Origin: Loripinus fragilis
Lineage: Eukaryota; Mollusca; Bivalvia; Lucinida; Lucinidae
Direction of reading: 5' to 3'
Length of the DNA stretch: 64,000 bases
Assembly: GCA_964019695.1 (NCBI GenBank)
Contig: OZ026514.1
Coordinates: 99,989,845 to 100,053,844, forward strand
Shown: positions 33,375 through 44,290 of the stretch, piece by piece
Layout: each line of letters starts with the position of its first letter
Position numbering within the stretch: position 1 is the stretch's first letter
The notes under the pieces: generated by a model
Told to the model about the DNA's origin: nothing
Database searches by the model: none
The model's input: only the letters and a program-made list of their open reading frames with translations
Position numbers and translations under genes: made by a program

Positions 33375-33433
33375 GTACCAATTGGAATTCCTACAGCTTG
33401 TTTTAGTAACTTCGAGCCAAATTTTATAAATAT

Positions 33434-33927
33434 ATACTGTCCAAATGATAATGAACAGCATCACATATTTCTGACATGACCACAAATTGTATCAGATGTG
33501 AAAAAAGCGCGTTTCTCATAACAAGCCAAATAAAGAGGTCCCTCTCTGTTAAAATGTGTTTAGTCAATTAATTTTTAGTTAGTTTTACTTTTGTTTGATT
33601 GTGAGGTAATGTAGTATAAAGAGTAAAGAACGTATATGTAGACAAACTAAATGCTAGAAAAAAATTAAGCTTTCAATTTATACTGTCCAAATGATAATGA
33701 ACAGCATCACATATTTCTGACATGACCACAAATTGTATCAGATGTGAAAAAAGCGCGTTTCTCATAACAAGCCAAATAAAGAGGTCCCTCTCTGTTAAAA
33801 TGTGTTTAGTCAATTAATTTTTAGTTAGTTTTACTTTTGTTTGATTGTGAGGTAATGTAGTATAAAGAGTAAAGAACGTATATGTAGACAAACTAAATGC
33901 TAGAAAAAAATTAAGCTTTCAATTTAT
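33434..33927 (+). repeat. Perfect 246-bp tandem duplication (two copies)
   Basis: Sequence starting ATACTGTCCAAATGATAATG is repeated 246 bp later, and I see no difference between the two copies. No TIR or poly-A is present, so this is a local duplication rather than a transposon. It is either very recent or an assembly effect. Confidence 0.93.
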
Positions 33928-34767
33928 GATAAATCTCAACTGAAAATTTTAATAGACCCAGATAGATTTTACCATTCCTCTAAATAACTTTTCACAATAT
34001 TTTATAGTATGTGTTTTTAATTGAAGTGATGCTGAACAAGAATTAGCAATAAAAGGTGACTTTAGGTATTCAGTTTAACGTAGGAAGCTTGCTATGGTAC
34101 TCATCATCAACACAACAAAGATATCAGCCATATGGCATATATGCTTATTAACGAGAGACCTCTCGCGCAAATTATGGTTTAAGCAGTGCTACATGTTTGC
34201 TTTAGGGTGTTAATGCGGTAAATTTTCGAATGACCACAACATAGAACTTTAGCAGACTTATCAGCAGGCGCTTAAAACAAACTTCCTATGGCCTTATTCA
34301 AATTTTAAAAAGTAAATTTAGGTTCAGACTGAAGAAGATTTAAATCATTGCGCTATATTATGAAATTTTCCTATCAATAATATTGAAAATATTAATTTCC
34401 AAGTATTAAAAGCATTAGATTCAACATGCTCTCACTTGCACCATCGATTACAAAATTTCATGAAAAGCACGAGATTTCTACACGACATCTGTTGAAATCT
34501 ATCGGTGAAGGAAAGTTCCTTAACATAAAATAGACAGAATTCTTGAATCAGTAACACTTTTTAAATCTTTATTGGCTACATGACCAGCAGGTTGATAGCA
34601 ATATTTAGAATCCTTAGAATCTCAAGAATTGGGAATAGTAGTTCCCATATATTAAAGTCAGTTACAAATTTGTTAAAGTTTAACACAGTACTACGAATTT
34701 ATGTTTATTGTACTAATAACAAATGATAGGTTATTCCTAAAGTTGGCAGATTTTGTTAGTTTAAACA
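33928..34767. other. No gene seen
   Basis: AT-rich, no supported frame. Confidence 0.45.
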
Positions 34768-35684
34768 TATACTCCTCAAAATAATTGAAGGACCAATGCT
34801 ATCAATTATAACATTGATGCATTTTGTGTAGAACGTATTTTGAAAACCAATTTTACGATCTATCCTAAATTTTTCGGACATCTTTGACGCCCTATTTCCA
34901 AGTGAAACAGCAAAAAGAAAATGGTAGAAAATGTTACCAACAAGGATTTTTTTGTCATTTCAAAACTTGACATAAATGTATTGGAATGTCATTTTCTGTG
35001 TGTGATCCATGGACCACAGAACTGCATGAAATGAATGAAAATTGCTTTTAGATGTTGAACTCTCTGTTTTTGCATGATTTTATGGTGTTTTAATCCCGTT
35101 GATACCACCCATTTCTTCCTGTGAGAGAAAATTGCCCCTTTTGGCTGTGGCATAATGGCCAGACTATGGATTCCGACAACTGGTTTTGGTGTTTTTCTGT
35201 GATTATCTTTAAGCAATTCATCAGGACATCTTTCTAACACTCAATGGCATAGAATGGCGATTGAAAATTTGATTCCTGATGGCCAAGTACACACATTTTT
35301 TCAGAAAACAAAACAATGTCAAAACTCCATTGTCAGAGATGAAAACGCTTGCTTCCCAGTATATTGAAACTGTTTGAAGATTTTTTTGCATGTAAGCTGA
35401 ACTGTTGAAAACAAATTCAATTTGATGTCTCTTTCATTCCACTCGAATGACCACAGAAGAATTTCTTTACCCCACCCACTGCTTTTTGAAAGTGTGTTTT
35501 TGAGGGTATGTGCATTTGAGACACAGTTATGGCAGAATTAGGCATGGGGATCATTAATAATGATTCTTGATTTATGGGCATAAATAATAGAAAGATTTGG
35601 GCCTAGTTTTACAGAATTTAAATGTTTGAGCTAATTATACTCGCGTTCTAAAATCTTGGTCCTTTAATTATTTTGAGGAGTATA
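34768..35684. mobile_element. TA-flanked TIR element 5 (non-autonomous)
   Basis: The left end is TATACTCCTCAAAATAATTG then AAGGACCA. The right end, on the other strand, is TATACTCCTCAAAATAATTA then AAGGACCA, with one mismatch in 28 bp. At 917 bp it is the longest and best-kept member of this group. The 83-residue minus frame (34989-35240) is His/Lys-rich with no recognisable transposase motif; it could be a decayed coding remnant. Confidence 0.9.
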
Positions 35685-35819
35685 TTTCATTGCCAATATT
35701 TTACAGCAATGGGATTGGGTCGAACAGCATTCCCTTAACCTTACCGGCGTATTTCTTAGAAAGTATTCAATCATGTTTTTGCCCTGCTTCAAGAATTCAA
35801 TCTTTGTTGTTGGTATTAT

Positions 35820-35905
35820 ATGCTTTGCGTTCCAGTCAATAATTTGTCAGTCATGTCGAGACGTTTATTGTCTTCTTGGGTTGAATCAGTACATACTAAG
35901 CATAG
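35820..35905 (-). mobile_element. SINE 3' fragment, minus strand
   Basis: TCAGTCATGTCGAGACGTTT, TTGTCTTCTTGGGTTGAATC and AGTACATACTAAG match the 3' half of the SINE copies at 9350 and 20122. The tRNA-like head is missing. Confidence 0.65.
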
Positions 35906-35987
35906 CTAAAAGTAAATATATTCTGCTGTACAGTGCTTTCATTGTCCTTCAAAGTAAAACCTGTAAATAGAAAATACTACGTGAGTG

Positions 35988-36345
35988 TCTTGATATCAAG
36001 TTTACCAAGCAAGGCTTTGAGAACGCTTGTTGACATAGCGAGGCTTGCCGAGTGATTCAACATGCGTTCTCAAAGCAGAGCCTGGTAAACTTGATATAAA
36101 AACACAAACCTGGTATTCTATTTATCAATTTACCCATTGTTTATCAGTTTACCCATTGTTTCACTCTTCAAACGAGCGACTATGACGTAATTTTCGATTT
36201 TTGTGATGATTCAGCGTCATAAGCGACGACATTCAAAAAGTGCAACGTCATTATGACCTGATAAAGGCATATGCCGTGAGATCGACAATGTTTATCAGGC
36301 AACGCGCGGCAATGCAGTTAATATGAGAGGTAACTGATAAGCACA
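35988..36345 (+). mobile_element. Hairpin G joined to repeat E
   Basis: 35988-36120 is the G hairpin (GATATCAAGTTTACC...GGTAAACTTGATATAAAA, with GCTTTGAGAACGCTTGTTGA against TCAACATGCGTTCTCAAAGC). It runs directly into E (TATCAGTTTACCCATTG, GATAAAGGCATATGCCGTGA, GTTAATATGAGAGGTAACTG). G and E are also found, in inverted order and separated by about 1 kb, at 28236-29712. Confidence 0.8.
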
Positions 36346-36734
36346 AAATGAAGACCCAAACAAGACTTCTCAACCAGGTCTATAAATGAGAACAACAGCA
36401 AATGTTTGTGGTGAAAATGTGGTTGGAAAAGAGTCTTGTTAACCACTTATTACACCACTTGTTCATGACTAATTCAATCGTCCAATTTAAAACTAATGCT
36501 ACGCACAATTAGCCATTTGCAAACAGTCTAGACATGGAGAAGATACTTGCCTTTAGTACGTATTTACTATATTTGCCCCATGCCATTAGAAACGTTAATG
36601 TAATGGAGCACCCAATTTTGCTGCATGCTGACTGTATGCTAAAAAAATAAATCAACGTCTTAGTAATAGTATACTTCCACATTCGATTTGACCTCATCTT
36701 AATACAGCTGAATTCAGACTTATACTGCTGACCC
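36346..36734. other. No gene seen
   Basis: Non-repetitive by eye, no supported frame. Confidence 0.45.
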
Positions 36735-36840
36735 CCAGGTCCATATTTAATTACTTTGGGTCAATACCAATACTGGTCTGTCATCTGCGATTGTGGTATC
36801 TCCCAGTCACACTCCTGGTTATACTCACTTGTTTTTATAT
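36735..36840 (+). repeat. Dispersed repeat R1, short copy
   Basis: GTCATCTGCGATTGTGGTAT, TCCCAGTCACACTCC and TATACTCACTTG match the R1 core. Confidence 0.6.
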
Positions 36841-36875
36841 ATATCTATTTAGGTAACTTGGCTTTTCTGAGGAAT

Positions 36876-37217
36876 ATATAAAGGATCTTGCATGAGTGCT
36901 CATTTTTATTGAATTTATTAAACGAGTTGAGTAAAAGTGATAAATGCGAGGCTTGTCGAGCATTATATATTTTTTTCGCAACGAGTTTAATAAATTCAAT
37001 AATACAGGAACACGAATGTTAGATTATATTTATCATATGAGATTAAAATTATTTTGAAATATTTTTGGCGTGAAAACGTTAGGGTTTTGCTATATGCGGG
37101 ACGCTAAAAGCGTCATTTCATAACGTTTCCAGAAAATCTGTACACCACTAGTGGTTTATCGATTTTAATGCATGACGTTATTCCACTCCCAGACGCGACG
37201 TCATTTATGATAAATCT
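36876..37217 (+). mobile_element. Repeat H, copy 1, with 28-bp flanking duplication
   Basis: Begins near AAGGATCTTGCATGAGTGCT then CATTTTTATTGAATTTATTA, includes ACGAGTTG, GCGAGGCTTGTCGAGC, ATAACGTTTCCAGAAAATCT and CCACTAGTGGTTTATCG. The 28 bp TTTAGGTAACTTGGC...TGAGGAAT occur immediately before (36848-36875) and after (37218-37245). Copies lie at 37484-37800 and, inverted, 63020-63362. Unclassified; there is no clear TIR and no poly-A. Confidence 0.8.
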
Positions 37218-37399
37218 TTTAGGTAACTTGGCTTTTCTGAGGAATTTATCTCAATACGAACTCCCTGTAACACAATCAGATGATAACTACATTAAAACAT
37301 ACGTGTATATTAACACCAGAAGAGGTCGTACTTATATATCTTGAGACCACTTTAAACATTTATACCTGTTAATGCAACCGAGCAGAACTACGTAGGTTT

Positions 37400-37483
37400 T
37401 TAAGCAGTTGAAAGGTTACGCTTAGATGAGAGCTGTTCGGCTGCCACCAGCTTTGGTGTCAATTTACACTTATTTGTTACATA
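37400..37483 (+). repeat. Fragment of the GGTGTAAGTTTACACC family
   Basis: AAGCAGTTGAAAGGTTACGC and GGTGTCAATTTACACTTATT resemble 54600-54690 and the end of the 11.6 kb block. Confidence 0.55.
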
Positions 37484-37800
37484 GAGGATCTTACATGAGT
37501 GCTCATGTTTTATTGAATTTATTAAACGAGTTGGGGAAAAAAAAGATAAAATGTGAGGCTTGCCGAGTTTAATAAATACATGAGCACGATTGTTAGATTC
37601 TATTTATCAAAAGACATTAAGATTACTCTTAAATCTCATTTCTGCCGTAAAAACGGTATAATTTTGTCAATATGTACGCAACGTTGTTATGAACGTCACA
37701 TGTCCAACGTTGTTATGGACGTCATAACGTTTTCCGAAAATCTATAAACCACTAGTGATTTATTGATTTTGTTGCATGGCGTTGTCGACGTCATGTGATA
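37484..37800 (+). repeat. Repeat H, copy 2
   Basis: AGAGGATCTTACATGAGTGC, TTATTGAATTTATTAAACGA, GTGAGGCTTGCCGAG, CATAACGTTTTCCGAAAATC and AACCACTAGTGATTTATTG are in the same order as copy 1. A short internal direct repeat CCAACGTTGTTATGGACGTC is near 37680-37730. The 64-residue frame is repeat-derived. Confidence 0.82.
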
Positions 37801-37954
37801 AAGTGTGTTCTCATGGTCTTCAAACGAACACGATGTAAGATGCAATGTTATAGCTGCCCATAAACTCAGGTGACATAATAAAAGAAGAAGAAAGTCTCGT
37901 TAGATCTTAAAACATGATTGTGACAAGTGATGCTTGCTGTAATAAACATTTACT

Positions 37955-38172
37955 CTTAGGCTACTAGTGTCGTCTGCTGATAACATTTGCAAACAATCTG
38001 CCCCAGATCAGGCCCGAAGAAACGTCGGGCCTGATTTGGATCCAAACTGTTCCCACTCTGTAGGTATAACTTAAATGATTTTGTTTCGAAAAAAGTTGAT
38101 TTTGAAAAAAAAAAAAAAAAAAACAGCAGGCGACAAAAAAGCATGTAAAATTACTCAGTAGGCAAATAGTTA
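37955..38172. mobile_element. Diverged piggyBac-like MITE
   Basis: GTGTCGTCTGCTGATAACAT, CCAGATCAGGCCCGA, ACGTCGGGCCTGATTTGG and GCAGGCGACAAAAAAGC have the layout of the TTAA MITE (CGTCTGCTG edge, CAGATC hairpin, GCAGACGAC edge), but the stem sequence differs. An A19 tract lies at 38106-38124. Confidence 0.55.
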
Positions 38173-38494
38173 AACACTGGCATCATCGCCAGAAAAAACG
38201 AAAGAGAGAATAAATGCAGAAGCCAGCTCATTGAAAACGGACCCAGAATATTTCGTCGGGGCGGGTGGTTCCAGGTTCAAAGTTGTGACAACGATTTTAC
38301 AGAGAGGAGAGGATGAGATCAGTATTCCTAAATCTATACACAGTTAACAAAGCGGGATACCATCGGCCCGCAAGCGAACCAAGGCGTACCAATTATGACC
38401 AATTATGGCCCTACCTTGAATGCTGCCTGGGTAGCTTTGTGATCTTAGGAGGTCCATACCAATATTCCTAAGGTAACCTACAAATTTGTTATTT

Positions 38495-38529
38495 TCCAGG
38501 GGGGGGGGGGGGTGGGGGTGGGGGGGGGT
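38495..38529 (+). repeat. Poly-G tract
   Basis: Interrupted G runs (13, 5 and 9 G separated by single T). Like the tract at 1222, it is followed nearby by GCGCATGC. Confidence 0.85.
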
Positions 38530-38724
38530 TTGGCTCCGGATCCAAGTCCCCCAAACCTGATCTGCGCATGCGATACTTACCAGACGCGTTTTTGCTATTG
38601 CAAACTAATATAAGTTGCAGCACAATTACCATGGTCAATCTTATAAGCATACCTGCAAGCATTCACTGAGTGCTCGATAGAGTAAGATGTCCTATTAAGG
38701 CGTTGGATCAACCTAAATATCATT

Positions 38725-38945
38725 TGAAAAAAGTAAGGAAAAGGACAAAGATTAGGAATCAATACAATCAAATACCACACCATATGGATAAAGTTTTAAA
38801 ACACAAGAAAACATCATATATACGAGAGCCAATAGGACAGCCCTTCCCAGCAGGTGACCACAAGGCTGCAAGGAAGAGACATGACAGACATGAAAAACAA
38901 ATAACAAAAAAGATCCACAAAAGAAGCACCGCCCTCAGAACGGTC
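38725..38945 (+). repeat. Dispersed repeat R6, copy 1
   Basis: AATACAATCAAATACCACAC, AAGAAAACATCATATA, GAGAGCCAATAGGACAGCCC and AGACATGACAGACATGAAAA match 49560-49765 in order; a fragment is at 39080-39240. The 102-residue plus frame and 90-residue minus frame here lie within the repeat. No element type could be assigned. Confidence 0.75.
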
Positions 38946-39239
38946 AGTAAAAATACTAGAGTGCTTAAACATGTTTGACGGTTCGAACCATCACCCTTAT
39001 TTCTGATATGGATTAAGACAAATAGACGTTTGGTTTGCATGAAAGAAACTTATCGATGCATCATCTCATGATACATACAAATCAAGATATAAAAACGAGA
39101 TAAAGCAAAGATAAGGATTCAAAAGCGTATACAACTGAATACTGGAGTGAAAGCTATCAAACTATTGAAGTAAGAAAGACGGCAAAGATCATTAAATGAT
39201 ACAATCAAGTACCACACCTGATCCAGGATATCACATGGT

Positions 39240-39879
39240 TGGCCCGACCACAGATGAAACATAAGACCCCAACCCTCTCCTCTATAGATAAGTCTTTAAG
39301 ATAGATAAAGTCAAAATTTTCAAGCTGTGAGTTTTGCAACAATTTTCATGACTATGAATAGACATGTATTATCGGCTTTACATAACTACATGTGCTATAA
39401 AAATGTATTATGACACTACATGTATATCAGTTGAAGGTCTATATTAATTCCACAAATGTGTTACCCTCAAATAATGTAAAATAGATTTATATAACACTAT
39501 CTGATTCGATCTGTCAGTGACAAAACTTATAAAAGCTGAAAACATTCCAATCATATTTTGGGGGTTACTCTGTTTGAGCTCACACAACAACCTCTGTACC
39601 AAACACACTACCACAAAACTTCAAGGTCTTTGTGAGCAAATAAAGAAGTTAATCTAAATGGGGGTTAGTTTCCATTTTTACCACTAATGAAAAAAAAATA
39701 CATTCATTTCTAAATAACTGATGCAAAAATTGTTTTGTGTAATACATGTTTGATTTCAGGCAATTGACATTCAGGTTATTTTTTTCGAGAGTTCATAAGA
39801 TGCATAAGGTTTCATAGCCTCAAATTTCAACCATATATCACACAAACTATCACCTATCAAATCTAAAATGACTAGTTAT
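39240..39879. other. No gene seen
   Basis: AT-rich, no supported frame. Confidence 0.45.
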
Positions 39880-41095
39880 TTTCATACTGAAGTTGACTGA
39901 GTTATACCAGGACCAAGAAACTATCACAATCGCACACCATCCAGAATAGCCTCAAATAAACTAAGTTATTGACAGCAGTCCAGGCCCAGGAAACCATCAC
40001 AATCATATACCAGCCAGTGGACAAGACCAAGAAACTATCAAATCCTCGACCAGTAAGTGAATAGCCCTTATATAACAAAGTTATTCTCAACAGACTATCA
40101 CAATCATAGACAAGCCACATGGAGTTGGTAAAACTTCTCCCCGTACATCGATATAGTGTTGATAGTTTTTTTTATATTATGGTCCTACAGGAATTTTGGG
40201 TTCTGACGGAAAGCAGAATACTGCTTGGTTGCACTTTCCATTTCTTCGCACGTGCTAAACAAGCCTCTTGTTTGCTCCATTGGCTGTCCCTGTTCACACT
40301 GGCTTTTCCGTTTAAATTCCTAAAACATCCGTAGATTACGTACCAAATAAAAAAAAGTAAGTGAGTATGATCAGAAAATACCACAATCACAAACCGCAGA
40401 CAAACCCATGGCACCATGAGGAAGAGCTGTTTTGTTTCATAAATCATAAATTATTTCTTTATTTTAGATATTTATAATAAAATGTAAATACATGTATAAG
40501 CAATAAGTTCAAGTATTGGTCTGTTCGTGGAACTATGAATACTTCGAGTTTCTTGCAAAGTTAACAAGCCCGAGGGGCTTCACTTACTTTGAATGAGACC
40601 CAAAGTATTCATGATTTCATGAACATTCAAAAAACTGAATTTATTTTTTAACATACTATCACAATAATAAACAAGCCAGAATATTCCTCAAATAAACGAA
40701 GCTTTTAACAGCAGTCCAGGCCCAGGAAACTATCACAATCATATACCAGCCGTTGGGCAAGACCAGGAAACTATCACAGTCCTAGACCAGTAAGTGAATA
40801 GCCCTCATATAAACTAAGTTGTTCTCAACAGACAATCACAATCATATATACTAGCCAGGTTAGCCCTTAAATAAACTAAGTTATTCTCAATGGTCCAGGA
40901 ACAGGAAACTATCACAATCACAGACCAGTGAAAATGCCCCTCAAATAAACTAAGTTTATAACAGCCGTCCAGGCCCAGGAAACAACAAAATCATATACCA
41001 GCCAAAGGACAAGACCAGGAAACTATCAGTCTTCAACAGTCAAGGAACAGGAAACTACCACAATAACATAGACTAGTCAGAAAAGCCCTCAAATA
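39880..41095. repeat. Degenerate satellite-like array
   Basis: Many diverged units of roughly 70-80 bp share AGGAAACTATCACAATCATA, GACCAGCCA, AGCCCTCAAATAAACTAAGT and TTATTCTCAACAGTCC. The block at 40100-40650 is an interruption holding an R1 fragment (40362-40440, inverted) and an imperfect hairpin around 40525-40625 (GAACTATGAATACTT / AAGTATTCATGATTTC). Minus frames are repeat-derived. Confidence 0.8.
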
Positions 41096-41104
41096 ATATA
41101 CAAG

Positions 41105-41235
41105 TATTGATTTCAATGAGGTAGACATGAGGATTTATCTACCAAAAAGTGATATTCATCAAGGCCGCAAGGCCCAGGTGAATATCACCTTTAAGTGTAA
41201 ATAAATCCTCATGTCTACCTAAATTGAAGTCAATA
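41105..41235. mobile_element. 131-bp hairpin MITE
   Basis: TATTGATTTCAATGAGGTAG then ACATGAGGATTTAT at the left pairs with ATAAATCCTCATGTCTACCT then AAATTGAAGTCAATA at the right. The inner AGTGATATTCATC pairs with GGTGAATATCACC, and the loop AAGGCCGCAAGGCCC is itself a small stem. It sits at the right edge of the satellite. Confidence 0.9.
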
Positions 41236-42480
41236 ACTATTTTGTTATACGACTTTTTCAACTATGAATGAAACTTTTGTCCTTGAAGTCATGTTTAACT
41301 TAAGGACTTTCTCACATGTTTTAGCAATATTTTAATGTAGTTTATTTGCATTTCGAAATGTATATAAATATAAATACTCTGAATGTGGAATGTAAAATTT
41401 AATCCAATTTATTTTTTCATTTCGTTTATTCAAACAAAGAAAAATGAACAAACAAGCAAAACAAACAAAACAAACCAAAAAAAGATATTAAAATTCATTA
41501 AAGTCTTTAGCTTACCTGTTGGGAAGTGAAACAGCAAACCATGCCAATTTCATACAACACATGCTAGTTTCATACTAATCATGATATTTTTAACTCTCTA
41601 GAGGGTGATATTAGAAAAGCATCAAAAATATTAACTTCTGGAAACTAGTTTGAGCCGGTTTCTATCCTCTATTAACTTGTAAGCCAGGTTAGACCAGTTT
41701 TCAAGTAGATATAGAGATGTATGAAGACAAATTGGGCCAATCATGATTCTCCCAAGTCATATAACAGACTAAGTTATTCTCAACTAGTCACTCAAGCTTA
41801 CCAGGATAGTCATCAATGGCTCACATTTAGTTATTTAAAAGATTTGTGCCATAGTGACATCCATTGCTACTTTCATGGGGCTAAAATATATGGACCAGCA
41901 CATAACATTTCAAAACATATCGCATGTGCGCAAAAGCCTTCTTTAATCGCCTTTGCTGACGTATTCAGTGAGACTAGAGGTCTAATTTGGTCGAATTCTT
42001 CATCTGCATCCACACTTTTCTCCTCATTTGCGCAGGATCGCCCCAGCCATTTAAGCTTGACAATGCGGTTATTACCAAATCCACATGTACTGGCACATAG
42101 GTTATTTGCATTGGCCAAATTATCGCGCCTGTATTATCACAGACAAACAATCAGATTGAATGATTTTGCTGAAACATAGCAAAGGCTCACTAACGAAGAC
42201 CACTAGTTGTCCATTCACGGTGTGAGCCCAGCCATAGACAGGCATCTAGAACATCTCACCGATAAAAGCATAGCTATTGTCGCCCTAGCTCACAGTGTAT
42301 TCAGAAGAAAACTGGGTCTCTCCAACCTAAAATGGTGTGACGCATGCTAAGGCGCACTTAAGTCAACTCATTATTGTGTCACAGCGATCCAACATATAAA
42401 ATACGTCTAGAATCCATTATTTAGCACCAGATAGCTTGTGGAAGCAAACTTTGAGTCAAAATTAAACAGCAACAAGTGTG
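41236..42480. other. No supported gene; unrecognised 152-residue frame
   Basis: A plus frame of 152 residues (41721-42179) overlaps an 81-residue minus frame. Neither has a domain I recognise. Scattered GCGCAAAAGCC and TTTGCGCAGGATCG words suggest a decayed interspersed repeat rather than an exon. 41430-41485 is AAAC-rich. Confidence 0.4.
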
Positions 42481-43428
42481 TCACCAAAATCTTATCACTT
42501 CTTTCCCAACAACGTAACAATGCAAATTTGGTCAAATCCACCCACTGACCCACCCACTGACCCACTGGTTGAGAAGATAAAGTGTTGTAAATACTTACTT
42601 TTACAGTCTATATAGTATGATCATCTTGAAAGGTAGGTCAAGGTCACCACAATATATTCCCCTCTTCATTGTGCCACAATGAGGCATTATTAAAATTTGG
42701 CCAGAATACAGTGTTCTGTTCAAGAGATAGCATGTGGAATCGCTATTAGGGTCAAAATTTGACATTTCAAAGTGCTATTTTGACCATGAATAAAAGATCA
42801 ATGTTATTAAATTATTTTCAATTATTTCCCTTTCCAACCACTAGGTCTAAGCATGTTTGGTCAGAATCCACCCACTGATTCAGAAGATAGAGGTATTTTT
42901 TTCAGTCCTTATAGGATGGTGACCTTGAAAATGAGATCAAGTTCACCTGAGTCATTACTATACCAACTATTTACTCCGTCAAAATGATACAATAAATCAA
43001 GTTTGGCTAGTAGCCATTATTTCGTTCATACATAACGTGGGTAAAAGTTTATTTTGGTGAAAAAATGACATTTCAATGACATTTAAAATAAGTTCAAGGT
43101 CACCAAATCTATTCTAGTTTTTTTTTTCTTTACAGCAATGTATCGATGCAAATGTGGTTTAAACCCACCAACTAGTTCAGAAGATAGAGGGCGAATGGGC
43201 TTTCTTACAGTCATTATATGATGGTGACCTTGAGAATTAGGTCAAGGTAATCAAAATTTAGTCAACTCTTTGCTCTGTCGTTATTATACAATATATAAAG
43301 TTTGGTTTGAATAAGCGAAAACGTGCAGTCAAAATTGCTGGTCTGACCTTAAAAATAAGATCAAGGTCACGAAAATTTGTTTGTAGCTCTGCAAATGTTC
43401 ATTAAATTTTACCACATGTTCAGATGAT
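42481..43428 (+). repeat. R2 tandem array, left part
   Basis: About four diverged units of 230-290 bp, each with CCACCCACTGATTCAGAAGA, a TAGAGG or TAAAG edge, ATGGTGACCTTGAAAATGAG, TCAAGGTCACC, and a closing TATACAATATATAAAGTTTG-like word. The last unit is interrupted after AGAGTTGT by the foldback, and the array resumes at 46734. Confidence 0.85.
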
Positions 43429-43436
43429 AGAGTTGT

Positions 43437-43600
43437 ACGGAAGCCCTGGAGGGACATTTTTACTTATTACTTATCACTTATTACTTACTACTTATTACTT
43501 ATCACTTATTACTTATTACTTACTACTTATCACTTATTACTTACTACTTATTACTTATCATATCATTTATCACCCCTATGATGGCGGGAAACTCCATTGT
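43437..43600 (+). repeat. Left TIR of the foldback
   Basis: 20-bp terminus, then about 14 copies of a 7-bp unit (43461-43560), then a non-repetitive block TATCATTTATCACCCCTATG, GCGGGAAACTCCATTG and TACATTCCCCGTAGCCGTAG. The right TIR at 46570-46733 has the same order with about ten 7-mers. Confidence 0.92.
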
Positions 43601-43639
43601 ACATTCCCCGTAGCCGTAGAGTGTTCATACGGTCTTAGG

Positions 43640-43683
43640 AGTAGAAAAGTAGTAGTAGAATAGTCGTAGCTGTTGTAATTGCT

Positions 43684-43739
<56 letters not shown>

Positions 43740-43907
43740 TGTAGTAGTAGTAGTAGTAGTAGTAAGTAGTTAGCAGCAGCAGCAGCAGAAAATGGTTGTT
43801 GTTGAAGTAGTAGTTGTAATAGTAAAAGTAGTAGTAGTAGTAATAGGTGGAGGAGTAGGTGTAGTAGTAGTGTAGTGGTGGTATTATTATTATTATTTTT
43901 ATTATTA

Positions 43908-43996
<89 letters not shown>
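43640..43996 (+). repeat. Left arm (TAG)n / (ATT)n blocks
   Basis: (TAG)n at about 43683-43764, an AGC patch, mixed GTA/GTT, (ATT)n at about 43883-43942, and (AGT)n to 43996. Confidence 0.95.
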
Positions 43997-43997
<1 letters not shown>

Positions 43998-44017
43998 AAA
44001 ACTGGTTGTTAATTATG

Positions 44018-44123
44018 TACAGTAAAACCTGTCGTAAGCAGCCACTCAAAAAGAAGATCAAAAATGGGGTTTCAAGCCCAATTATTGCTTAATGCAGCTC
44101 AAAAGTATTGCAGAATGCTCCAA
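44018..44123 (+). mobile_element. Pogo-like MITE fragment inside the foldback
   Basis: TACAGTAAAACCTGTCGTAA, GCAGCCACTCAAAAAG and CAAAAGTATTGCAGAATGCT match the left half of 14815-15017. The right half is missing, so it is a truncated copy nested in, or captured by, the foldback. Confidence 0.85.
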
Positions 44124-44290
44124 GAGAACCCTGTAGTAGTTGTGTATCAGAGAATAGTTATAGTAATAGTTTGTAGATGTTGTTTAATATTGTAGTAGTG
44201 TTTTGTAATAGTAGTAGCATAGGGGTGGTGGTGGTGGTGGTGGTGGTGGTGGTGCAGTTGGTTGCTGTAGTATTTAGTGTAGTAGTAATA
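44124..44290 (+). repeat. GTA-rich and (GGT)n block
   Basis: Diverged GTA words, then about ten GGT units at 44224-44253. Confidence 0.85.

Noticed and set aside
33434..33927. LTRs of a retrotransposon
   Set aside because: The two 246-bp copies are directly adjacent with no internal region.
38670..38978. Lys/Arg-rich 102-residue ORF
   Set aside because: Lies within repeat R6, which recurs at 49.6 kb without a conserved reading frame.
41721..42179. 152-residue ORF as an exon or domesticated transposase
   Set aside because: No known motif, and an overlapping minus-strand frame of similar quality; composition suggests a decayed repeat.
43461..43560. CRISPR array or telomere repeat
   Set aside because: The 7-bp ACTTATT-type units have no spacers and are not TTAGGG-like; they are the minisatellite of a transposon TIR.
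43576..44061. 161-residue minus-strand ORF
   Set aside because: Poly-Leu, Ile and Tyr from the (TAG)n/(ATT)n left arm; its end runs into the TIR.
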